Source: Ascidia mentula
Taxonomy: Eukaryota; Chordata; Ascidiacea; Phlebobranchia; Ascidiidae
Reading direction: 5' to 3'
Assembly: GCA_947561715.1 (NCBI GenBank)
Contig: OX387197.1
Coordinates: 5,151,001 to 5,215,000 of the forward strand
DNA length: 64,000 nucleotides
Shown: piece after piece, positions 35,712 through 47,081 of the stretch
Position numbering within the stretch: the stretch's first letter is position 1
How the letters are laid out: each line of letters opens with the position of its first letter
Notes under the pieces: model-generated
Databases searched by the model: none
The model's input: the letters and a program-made list of their open reading frames with translations, nothing else
What the model was told of the DNA's origin: nothing
Translations under genes and position numbers: made by a program

Positions 35712-36884
35712 CTAATACGTACCTTGGTCACAATTGGTTCCAGTGAATAGTTGTGTGCAAATGCATGAGTAACCACCCAGGAGGTCAACGCAAGTTCCAT
35801 TGTTATGACAGGGGTTACCAAAAGTGCAGGCGTTTATATCTGAAAATACTGTGCTACTAAATCACATCGTCAAACGTATCTTGCACATTGCCAAATTTTG
35901 CTATACGTTTCTAGAATTGCCCATGAAATAAATTGAAGCTTACCTGAAAACGTAAACAACGAGCTTGCTGTGCACTCATTTACCAACGAATCACGTTCAA
36001 TGTAAACGTTGCTTTCATTTGTATACTTGTACATCGTTACAAGCCCACCTTTACCTACACAAACATAGTTAAAGAAACTTGTTAAAGAAGAGCAGCGATC
36101 ACCCAAAATCAACATGAGTTTTGAACAACTTTTACCTGAAACACGACATCAACTTTCAAAGCGGTTTCAACCAAATACCTTGACTTGGCCAAAGAGGAAA
36201 TGTATGATACATTTTGAAACTTACCAGAAATTAGTCCAGCTTTTGATGCAGCAGCACATATCGAACTATTAACATGATAAGCGTTGGTTCCGCATGGGAA
36301 AATTCGACCTTGACATCCAGGTGGACAGTTGACCTTCGTGATGGGATACTGAGTGTTTCCGTCGGTCGAACAACTTACTGGAATCAAAACAAATTTAAAA
36401 CAACTGTACTTCACATAAATTGACATTACTTACTTTCAAATGAGTAGGACTGCTCAGCAACTACACAGGACGAATTGCTGGTCACACCGTTTTGTACACT
36501 TCCGACCATATGCGCGTTGTTTGTTGTTTTGAACACTTCAATTAACCCACCTGACGCTGCAAACGATGAATTAAAGCAACTACTAGCATCAAGAATGAAC
36601 ATCCTACATATTTTACAACTAATAATATTACACTATAAACATCGACCGTCGATAAATTGTTCCTTTATAGCCGCCAGACAAATGGGTCCTTCAGAGTAGA
36701 CACCTTCACCACACAACGTAGAGTGTTCCTTCAAGCAGTCAGGCGGACATATCAGCTTTGAGATTGAGTGGTTTAGTGCAGAAAACGGAGTCTCACAAGT
36801 TATTGTTGGACAAAAAGACTGACCATAGTTTGGTGAAAGTATTACAAGCAAAAGGAAGTTTGCAATCGGCAGATATCTGAGCAT
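35712..36884 (-). CDS. A2: LCCL-LCCL-EGF protein lacking its lectin exons
   Basis: Exons 36884-36647, 36550-36434, 36377-36225, 36054-35944 and 35839-35723 match A1/A3 exons 1-5 in length and phase and are open. The signal peptide is [16 protein letters not shown]; the EGF domain is complete. Exons 6-7 (rhamnose-binding lectin) are missing: past the exon 5 donor is unrelated DNA and then the A2' pseudo-copy. If intron 5 is retained, translation adds three residues and stops at TAG 35714-35712, giving a secreted 248-aa lectin-less protein. The exon 1 donor (GACG/GTCGAT) is weaker than in the paralogs, and the exon 4 acceptor is TAG instead of CAG. It is either a truncated functional gene or an early pseudogene. 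Confidence 0.65.
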
Positions 36885-37602
36885 TGTAACAAAAGAATTG
36901 TTTCTAAAAAACAAATCTTGAAACGAAAATACAACATGAATTTCTGGCTGTATTCGTTTTCTTTCTAACATAAGGTAAACTTCTTTCTGAAGATCTGCAA
37001 TTTGTAAGTTATTTAGTAACTTGCATGACATTTATAGCTGTCATGGGTAACATCGACAAATTGCTGCAATATGCAGTGCAACTTCTTATTACTTGCAGAG
37101 TCTCTGATGAAAGTAAGTCACGAATTATTTTCAACAAAGTGTATTTACTTCCAGCGCTATTTTGTACTGTTTACCTTTGCTTGACTTGTCGTAATTGCGA
37201 AGACGTGACTCATATCTGAAACCATAAACTGATTAAACGTTTTTTAACGTTTTTAGTGAGTTGCAGTCAGGGACACTGGTTCGACCTAATTGGTTCAATC
37301 AGTGCAATGAAAAATCTTTCAGTAAGTTTGACGTTTGCGACACGTATTTTGGGGAAGAAAATTGTGGCTCTATTGCAACATAAATCCAGCTGTCGATAGC
37401 TTTAGTCACGTGTGGGTGGTGTGAACATAGTGGTGACTGCACTTTGAGGGTCGTGGTTTCCAAAAAACACATGTTAATCTTCTCACAATGTCATTCAGTT
37501 GCTCTGAATAAATATGTAATTGGAGCAGAAAACATGTAAAAATCAAATCCAAAGACGTACACTAACGTTAACATGCGGTCCTTCTAAAATGTGCTCGTGC
37601 AA

Positions 37603-37808
37603 CTATGTGCTCTATGTGCAACTATGTGAAGCTATGTGCAACTATGTGAAGCTATGTGCAACTATGTGAAGCTATGTGCAACTATGTAAAGCTATGTGCA
37701 ACTATGTGCTCTATGTGCAACTATGTAAAGCTATGTGCAACTATGTAAAGCTATGTGCAACTATGTGAAGCTATGTGCAACTATGTAAAGCTATGTGCAA
37801 CCATGTGG
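37603..37808 (-). repeat. 20-bp minisatellite in right palindrome arm
   Basis: Reverse-complement counterpart of 33487-33690 (unit CAACTATGTAAAGCTATGTG). It includes two CTCTATGTGC interruptions, one of them internal, whereas the left arm has a single terminal one. About ten units. Confidence 0.9.
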
Positions 37809-38224
37809 AGATATATGACTCCCATATTAGATAAAGGCCCAACTTTTTTCTCCTGCCCAAAATCTACTCAACCCACCTGCATTTTATTATAGAAAACAGC
37901 TATGAGGCGAAATCGAAATGTCAAAGTAACTTAAAGCCATATTTGAAATGTAATACTATTGAATGTTCGAATTCATATAAATTAAGCTAATTTTGCATAC
38001 CTGACAACTAATGTCCTTACACAGATTTTTAAACAAAAATATTCACTTGGTCGAAGATCAAATGCCAAGCGCCCATACGTATTGCGCAGCACAGAGGAAA
38101 TGCATTAAGAAAGAACTTTATATTATTATGGAAACAATCAAAGAAAGCAAAAAGATGTAGTTTTAACAAATTTACATCAAAATAAAATTGTCTTCTCCTT
38201 TTGAATTTATTACCAATGCTTGTT

Positions 38225-41200
38225 TTAGCATGTGAGATATTCGTGGCGAAGAAAAATATTGTTCTTCCAAGACAAAACCACCAGACGCAATTTTACAGCT
38301 TCAATCGCGTGTGGAAATATTTGGGTCACTGCAGTTTGTGTGTCTTTATTTCCAGAAAACACCTGTCAAACACGCTTGCAATTTGAAACCAATACATCGG
38401 TCACTTTTGTACAATTCAGTGCAAAAAAAGCAATGCAAAAGACAAATGTCGACGCTACAATACTGCTTTGGCAACATTTTTCTATTAGATAGACACCACG
38501 TCGATGTAGCACTATGATAACTTATACCAAGTATGCTTACCACGTCTGCGCCTTGCTTGTCGGCCACGTTCCTCCACGTTGTGTCTGTAGGTCCCATGTA
38601 CGAGATTTTGTAAGATGTTACCCACTGTGCAGCCCTGCCGTCTCCACGACCTTGTGTTATGACGCCATCTATCGACGTGGTTGTGTTTAAGACGACTTGG
38701 ATCCATTCACCGGCTCTTTCTGCGGAATATGATTTCGCCGTTGTACAGACGTAAATTGAGCTACAAAAAAAACTTACATAGGCCCCGATTCAGACTTTAA
38801 ATGTTAGTGCGGCAGCGAGTGTAAAACACTGATTATAACGAACTATGAATGAAAAGATGGGTTGGGCTTGAAAAGATAAATGCAGAGTTGGAATCACAGG
38901 CTTCATAAAAGATTTATTCGGTTTTAAACCTAAAAAGCAGCGAAGCGAGTTCTTCTTAGTTTTGGTTTTCAGGGAGGGGTTCTTATATAGGCCTACAGAC
39001 ATGTGAAGTATGCACTACGATCCATGTCTTGTTTGTTAAAATTAGTTATTGCCCGATTATAACGTAAAAACTAGTCGTTTATAAGCAACAATGGAAGATT
39101 TATGCTTTATAGAAACATTTTATATGCAACAAAATACGGAAATTTTAAAAAATATTAATGATATCATGGTTTTGTGTGACGTGCAATAAGTTGTCTAATC
39201 CCGCTAAATTAAACAACGTAAACGTATGATGAAACCACGTGGCGTGGCTATTCTATATCGATATATGAGTTTACGCGTTCCACCTACGGAAATTGGATGC
39301 CCAGCCACCGAAGTTTGTTCTAGTCGTGGTCGTCGTTCCTGGATTGTCAAGTCTCCCCCATTTGGCCGCGTGTTTTGGGGAGTTTCCATATTTAGAAGAT
39401 GCTGACAGGGCGCTGTCCGGAATACTCCAGTCCTTCAATCCAAGGTAACGATTGCACACTTAACAAGAAAGATCGGTCCTTTGATGAAGCTTTTTGCGCT
39501 AAATTCTTACTCTGTTACCTGATGAGCAATCTTTCCCAGTCGTTCCCCGAGGGCATTGGCACGCGTAATCGGCCAACAAGTTGATGCAATTGCCGTTGTT
39601 TTTACAGGGATTGGTCAGAGAACATTCGTCCAAGTCTGATAACAAATTCTCCATTTGTTACACTTTTTTGTCGTCATATCTCTTACGCCTCCAGAGGTTG
39701 CGTGTGATTTCTATGGTGGCTTTTGTGTGTGGTTAAACGAGAGTATGTATGCTTGAAATACTTGTTGCGTGAAGGACTTACTTTTTATCGACTTAACGGT
39801 TTTATTGTAGGCATACCCTACTGGTTTCAAGCACGTCCTACGAGCCTTTCACGAGAAAGATTACCGTTATACATACATTATTTCACATATTATGCTGCTG
39901 TTGGCGCAAGGTATGATTTCATTCAACACAACTGTCCTTCTGACACAAAATATTAACTTAGATTTATGTTTTAATTAAGCGGAGAGACTTGTTCGTTCCT
40001 AAACTGATTATACTGGTTAAAACAAACACGGTATCGCAATTAAGCGTAATGAAGATATATGTACATACATATATAAATATATGGCTTTACTTGCCTTTAA
40101 ACGTAAACCAAGTTCCGGCCTTCTTACAAGGGTTTGGAAAGTTGGATGCTGTCCCTACATCGACATTAGCTCCGTTTGTGTATTTGTAGAAATTTAGGGC
40201 TCCACCGTTGCCTGCGCGCAAGGTTTTTTTGTTACAACGACCTTTAAAACGCTAAATGACATGTTACTGTAACAACATGAACGTTCTTTAGTTATTTTGT
40301 TCTGTAATGCAAAAAAACTAATCGAAAGGATTAAATTTATGGCCCAATATGTCACCGTTTAATAATAAGCCTTCCTTTATTGCGGCCGCGCACACAGAGC
40401 TGTTGACGTAATACATGCTCGTTCCGCATGACTTGACGTAACCATGGCACCCAGAGGGACAGATCACTTGACTAATAGGAAACTCTGCTTCACCAGTCGT
40501 AGAACAAGTCACTGCAAAAGTCAACAAGAAAAAAATGTCCGTTTTTTCGTACAAAAAAATGACCGAAAACTTTAACATGTTATGTAGAAAACAAGCCTAC
40601 AGCTCGCGAAAAAGTGATAGAGATGTTGGAGTGGGTAAACAGAAGGGCGATAGGGAATAGGAATGTTTCTTGGTAGAGATATATGTTGTTATTTGCGTAC
40701 TGGCAAAAGAGTATCCGATACTGTGCGTAGCGCACGTTTTGCTCATAACTCCGTCTTTCCTTGCTCCGACATATTTTCCAGCATTATCTGTCTTGTATAT
40801 TGTTACTGGACCTCCTGAATCTGAAATGAAAGAGCTGAAACTATTTGGTTCCATATTGAAAAAGTCAATTGTATACATGGAAAGTTGTAACTCAGTTGTA
40901 ACAATAATCTCAAATTGCATCCAGTTTTTCAGGAATTTTTCGGAAACTCCTCATAGTCACTAAAGCTGCAGTAAACACTTTTGTTTTGTTCAATGCAATC
41001 AGATTACTAACTTCGAATGTCACTGTTGTTACATGTTTGACCGAAATAAAAAGATTTTGTAATTCTATGATTGAATAAACAAGAAAACAGGGTACCATCA
41101 ATGCGTTGATCTTGCATCGCAGCCAGGCATATTCGCCCTCTGGAATAAACTCCACTTCCACACAGATCTGAGGACTGCGTCCAACATTTCGGTGGACAAA

Positions 41201-41996
41201 TTACGGTTGTGATTGAGTGGTTAAGTTGCGAGAAGTTGGTGTCGCACGTAACTAGGAATAAATCTTTGTCAGCTTACTTCCTGCTTGCCTACTTACCTAT
41301 TGTAAATCAATTACGTAAGCCTGCCACTCTTCGAATGACCTAACATACACCACAGCTTTGTAGTTTTTGCCTTATAAGAATTAAGTGGTGGGATTCAAGT
41401 ATTTCAGCAACCGGTTCTCTCACTAGCAGCATGTCATAGTAACCGCGGGATTACAATGTTCGAAGTGAAACATGGGCCTACACTTTTTGTTGTTAACAAC
41501 CATTAAATTCCAAGAACCTAGAACCGGTTCACACGGTGCGAACAGGCTGAATCCACCGCTGCTTATAACCTACCCTACATTGCGAGATTGTCGTCGTGAA
41601 ATATTTTACATTTTACAAGTTAAGCGCCATATTTTTTTGATTGCCAAGATTCAATGCCGCACAAAGAACCACAATTAGTTGTCTACATGAAAATAGTATA
41701 ATGTTTAGAACGTACTCCCAAGAAAGTTTCAGTCCTTTCGTTACAATTGCCTGTTGCGAGTAAAATATTCAATTATTGCTGTCAAACAAACATGGCAAAA
41801 TTTCACCAGAATAAAATGGGGTCGCGAGTAAATAGCTTGGGATGCCCTACGCTAGATTACCACATGAACATATCAAACACTACATGGTATAGGAATCATA
41901 AAACATACATAACAGTGCCATGGCCATAATTACTTTACCTTGCATTGCGAGGTTGATGTGAACGAGCATTAAACATATCAACACCTCTTTCCACAT
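38225..41996 (-). CDS. B3: secreted LCCL-LCCL-EGF-discoidin protein
   Basis: Nine exons: 41996-41939, 41251-41096, 40814-40701, 40511-40356, 40211-40095, 39635-39519, 39458-39284, 38760-38541, 38362-38225; 416 aa, open throughout. Domains are as in B1/B2. EGF variants include NGNCI and CQCP where B1/B2 have NGKCI and CECP. The GC donor after exon 5 is kept. The gene is divergent to A3, with about 1.2 kb between start codons, mirroring A1/B1. Similarity to B2 is very high in both exons and introns, suggesting recent duplication or arm-to-arm gene conversion. Confidence 0.85.
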
Positions 41997-43236
41997 ATTG
42001 CAGCAATAAACAAACGGGTTGTGTTCCAGTGACACTTTTCCCCACGTTTAAATCTGCCTTTAAACCAAACGAACACCTAAAATCTTACTGCATCACAAAA
42101 GAGGAACTAAATTAGAACCCATGTGACTAAAGGCTCCAGCAACTCCAATATTGTTGGTCACGCCACAGTCTGTACTCATACATGCCACCATGGTTTGTGC
42201 ATTCATACTACTTTCGACTATAATCGATAAATACCAGCCAGGATACTAACACAGCTGGAAATCTCCTTGCTTCCGCACCAAAAAACAACTTTATTATAAC
42301 GTAGATGTTTACATGGGTGTCAGAAACAGTGATCCTTACTTAGTGATGCGTAGACTGAGATGAGGCGCCATTGGAATGTTTTCGTTAAAAAGTTGGTACA
42401 TTTAAACGAGTAGACAATTGCTACGTTATTGGTAAAGTATTTCGCCTAGTTTTGTAGAAAGGTATCGGCTAGAGTGCTGTACTAATCAACAAAATATGAA
42501 TGGAATCTTAAACTTTCCACCACTGGTGACAGAAACTTGTCTTTCGTTAATTTCTAACAGAGGTCTTCAATCCCCAGCACAGGATCCGAATGCGGCTTTT
42601 CTGCCCTCAGGTACCTCAAGATTTTGCAATTCACTGAAGTATGTAGGGAACATCTAACTGTAGATGCATCACAACGACATATTTCATGTCGATGGCGTTA
42701 AGCTTTTCCCTCAATCAAAACAGCTCTTGCCTGCATAAAGTAATCCGCTACGGTTTTGGTGAATTTCCGGCAATTCAGTCAATTAAGCATGGTGTAACTA
42801 ATGTTTAGTAAACTGTACGCTACAAACAGTATGCAATGCACCGCGTTTGGCAAAGAAGGCCACGCTCTCAATTTAAAGTTGTGACCAACCAAACCAAAGC
42901 AAGTGCATTTTAATTAATCTGTTCCTCCGGCACAAATAAACGTGTAACTATTATTCACCGACGTTTCACTTGTCACTCGGCTTCCTAAGGCGATTTCCTA
43001 CGGCTGTGACAAATGCCGAGCGGTTTAACAAACAATAAACGTGCTCAAAATTTGTTGTTAAGTGAGTTATTTTCGATCTATGAATGTTATTTGCCTAGTA
43101 ACGTGACCTGAAAGTCAGAAACCACAATAAATTGCCTGAACTGCAAATAAAAAAAAAGAAAACGAATACAGCCAGAAATTCATGTTGTCTTTTCGTTTCA
43201 AGGTTTGTTTTTTGGAAACAATTCTTTTCTTACAAA

Positions 43237-45124
43237 ATGCCCAGATCATGGCCGATTGCAAATTTTCTTTTGCTTGGAATACTTTCACCACACTATGGCC
43301 AGTCTTTTTGTCCAACAATAACTTGTGAGACTCCGTTTTCTGCACTGAACCACTCAATCTCAAAGCTGATATGTCCGCCTGACTGCCTGAAGGAACACTC
43401 TACGTTGTGTGGTGAAGGTGTCTACTCTGAAGGACCCATTTGTCTGGCGGCTATAAAGGAACAATTTATCGACGGTACAATGTTAAGAGTGTAATATTAT
43501 TAGTTGTAAAAAATGTAGGATGTTTATTCTTGATGCTAGTAGTTGCTTTAATTCATCGCATTCATCGTTCGCAGCGTCAGGTGGGTTAATTGAAGTGTTC
43601 AAAACGACAAACAACCCGCATATGTTCGAAAGTGTACTAAACGGTGTGACCAGCAGTTCGTCCTGTGTAGTTGCTGAGCAGTCCTACTCATTTGAATGTA
43701 AGTAATGTCAATTTATGTGAAGTATAGTTGTTTTAAATTTCTTTTGACTCCAGTAAGTTGTTCGACCGATGGAAACACTCAGTATCCAATCACAGAGGTC
43801 AACTGTTCACCTGGATGTCAAGGTCAAATTTACCCATGCGGAACCAACGCTTATCATGTTAATAGTTCAATATGTGCCGCTGCATCAAAAGCTGGACCAA
43901 TTTCTGGTAAGTTTTAAAATGTATCATACATTTACTCTTTGCCCAAGTCAAGTTATTTGGTTGAAACCGCTTTTAAAGTTGATGTCGTTTGTTTTTGTAA
44001 AAGTTTTTGAGAATCTCATAGTGATTTTTGGTGATCGCTGCTCTTCTTCAACAAGTTTCTTGTGCTAACAGGTAAAGGTTGGCTTGTAACGATGTACAAG
44101 TATACAAATGGAAGCAACATTAACATTGAACGTGATACGGTGGTGAATGAGTGCACAGCAAGCTCGTTGTTTACGTTTTCAGGTAAACGTCAATTTCCTT
44201 TATGTGCAATTCTAGAAACGTCTCGCAAAATTTGATAATCGGCAAGATACGTTTGACGATGTGATTTAGTAGCCCAGTATTTTCAGATATAAACGCTTGC
44301 AGTTTTGGTAACCCCTGCCATAACAATGGAACTTGCGTTGACCTCCTGGGAGGTTACTCGTGCATTTGCACACAACTATTCACTGGAACTAATTGTGACC
44401 AAGGTACTAGTGTCCGAACCAATGCATGACTTTAATCTTTAGGAAATAATGTTGAAAATTATCGTATAATGTTGTACTGTAATAAACATTATGATCCTCA
44501 ACACACACCGCGACAATGCGCCGTTGTAAAGCTTTTCATAGAACGTATGTCTAACGAGAGCGTAATCTTTTTTGACAACCAATCATACATACATAGTTTT
44601 GTTTTAGTTTTTCTTCAGCATTATGCTTGTCAGCCACCTAAGTGCAAATCTAACATAATTTGAAAGTAAAACTGACGGTTTGATATAATAACACTTAATT
44701 TTGATTTTATAACTTGTATAAATATAATCAACAATTACACTTCAGGTATTCCAGTGATAGTTGTGTGCGAAAGCTCCACTGAATTAATCCAGTGCCAAGA
44801 AGATCGTACAATCGCGGTGGTTGATGGATTTTACGGCAGAAATTACAACACCACGTAAGCACTGTTACCATGAAACTAATGTTGATTGCTTGGTTGGAGA
44901 ATGAAACATGGAACAGCAATCCTTTAGAAATGTTCTTTGTCTCTCACAGATGTCCAAGCCCCTCCATTTCGACGGTAAACTGCTTTGCAAGTGGGTCACT
45001 CAATCGTCTAAAATCAACTTGTGACGGTCGAAATTCCTGCACTATTCTTGCCAACAACACCATTTTCACTGATCCTTGTTATGGAACCTTCAAATACGTT
45101 AAAATGTATTACAAATGCGTTTAG
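43237..45124 (+). CDS. A3: secreted LCCL-LCCL-EGF-rhamnose-binding lectin protein
   Basis: Seven exons: 43237-43474, 43581-43697, 43754-43906, 44072-44182, 44287-44403, 44746-44854, 44950-45124; each the same length as in A1, total 339 aa, no breaks. Signal peptide [16 protein letters not shown], two LCCL domains, EGF ([11 protein letters not shown]), then the lectin with [17 protein letters not shown] and [14 protein letters not shown]. Compared with A1, several changes fall in the glycan-contact motif region (RNY for RND) and in LCCL 2 (NCSPGC for NCPPGC). It lacks the 292-bp hairpin element of A1 intron 3. Confidence 0.87.
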
Positions 45125-47081
45125 CAACCGACGAAGCAAATTTTACAAACTTCTTGAGGGCCTGGACGAACTATTGAATGTATCGCTTTGCTGTGACACA
45201 ATGGTGCGCAACATATGGAAAACCGTTTTTCTGTGAAATAGTTGAACTTTAATAACGATGTAGGCCTAAATGCACTCATTGCTTGTTTTACCACATGTAC
45301 TTCACTGTTATGTGTAAATACATCACCATGGATATGAGAATCTGCGATTTGAAGCAGTGCTTTATGTAGATTAGCACCTATAGAAAGAGGAACTAAATAT
45401 AAACGCGGAACTAGCGGAGCCGAGTACGAGCGAGCGACAGTGCATGTTTTGACATTTCAGTTTCCAGGGTGGCAACAACGGTATTGTCAGTTTGTTAGCA
45501 ATTGCTTAGCGCTGCTGTGGTTCGTCTCCTGCAGTCTGTACCAACATAATTATACCTAAGATATGATCTTTGTCTGCAAAATCACCGCAAGATCGAATAA
45601 TCTTTGCCATAGTCGTTAGCTGGAATGATTTTCTTCTGTCACCAATTGGAATTAGGTCTGATAGACCGAGATATTATGTTTTGTCTGTGCTTTAGTTACT
45701 TGTAGCTGGGTTTCGGAACGAGGATATGCTCATCGCTATTGGCAATTAGGGGTCTCAGCTGTAGACTCAAATGCGTGCATTACTATAATAGGACACAAAA
45801 GAGAATGTTATGATTGATAGAAAGGGGGAACGCAGACAACTTCCTCCTTGTAGTTGAATGAACGCCGATCGAACAAAACGGATGTTTTATTTCTTGCAGG
45901 GGCAAAAGTGAGTTCACCCTGGTGTCTTTCGTCGAAGAATTATTGAAGCAGTTTTGTTGAAAATTCAACAGAAAATATTTGTATAGTAATTAGCGTTGAC
46001 GTCATTACATATTTTGCGCAGCTTCTTTGTGCTGTCACAAATAACATACGGCAATTGTTGTTGTAATTAGTGAATTGCGTTGGTTTTTGTTCTGGGTCGC
46101 AGCAGGTCAAATTTTGAAAGTTTGAATGCAAATGGTAAAATCAAAATTTTGACGCACGCGGGGCAGCAGGTGGTTGGTTTAAGGTCTATCCGTAAAGCAG
46201 AATTGGGAAGTGACTGTCGATGCGCCAATATATAATTAATGACCCACGCATTTACCAGAAAAAAAGGCGAATAGTGAAAAAGGGATTTTGCAAACTTGAA
46301 TTTAACATACCTCCAAGAATAATTGCGTGCAGCGGTGTTTTTTTATTTTCTTGTGTTTGTATTTTTCTATGGTTTCCACCTGACAGATATCAGTGAAGAT
46401 TAACTAATTGCGAATTGTGTTTTTTTAGTATGAGATACATTACACTGCTTCTCCAAAAGCAATTAGGCTAAGGTTACAGTCGGTGTTAGATCAACCATTG
46501 AGCAAACCAGGTCCAGACCAACTAAACAACCAGAAAGCATTTGGGAGGTCAAACTGTCAACAACTACTCTTTCGTTTTAAAATTTGTCACAAGTTTGGTC
46601 TCTTGACTAATTTTTCGCTTTTTTCATTATTGGGGTGCGCAGTGTATTTCCGGGCCATTGTTACACTTTGCCTTTGGACCTGCGGTGCCTTACATCAGCA
46701 ACGGCTGCAGTTGCATCCATTTACTCCACCCGCACCCCGGGAAAGACCTAATTAATCAAGGGGATGGGCCGTTTATATGTGTTAAAGTGGAAACAAACTG
46801 AATGAATGCAAACGTCAGAAAAGAACAGGTTTCCAAATAAGTTACAGCAATTGGTGCCTTTAGTGAAATTTTGTAAAGGATTTGTCAAAGAAAATTAATA
46901 TTAGGCTTTATACTGCAATTGATTACGTAGAAGAGTTTCTGACGTCAACAACATTTGCGATACTATTTCTTGTCGATTCAGAAACAGAAAACACTTCACT
47001 TACATGTGCAGGTACTGAAATGTGTATTTATGTGGTTTATTCTGCTCTGTTGTAAGCGTGAAGATTGGAGAACTTGTTGCA
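45125..47081. other. intergenic region, no gene seen
   Basis: The first 0.4-0.5 kb mirrors the A1 3' flank (16.5-16.9 kb), marking the outer edge of the A1/A3 inverted duplication. The rest is unique to the window, with no supported exon. Confidence 0.5.

Larger units (their letters stand above)
36814..43156 (-). repeat. right arm of the large inverted repeat (contains B3)
   Basis: Reverse complement of 27436-34475, about 6.3 kb. It has a single copy of the B exon-1 block and lacks the 539-bp MITE seen at B1. At 43156, in an A-run, it passes directly into the 5' flank of A3; roughly 0.9 kb that separates the equivalent points near A1 (about 19.29-20.20 kb) is missing here. Confidence 0.85.

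Noticed and set aside
38201..38517. Overlapping plus-strand frames at the 3' end of B3 (and their mirror at B2)
   Set aside because: They are antisense to the last discoidin exons; the minus-strand frame carries the conserved domain end LRHEYLTC and joins in phase.
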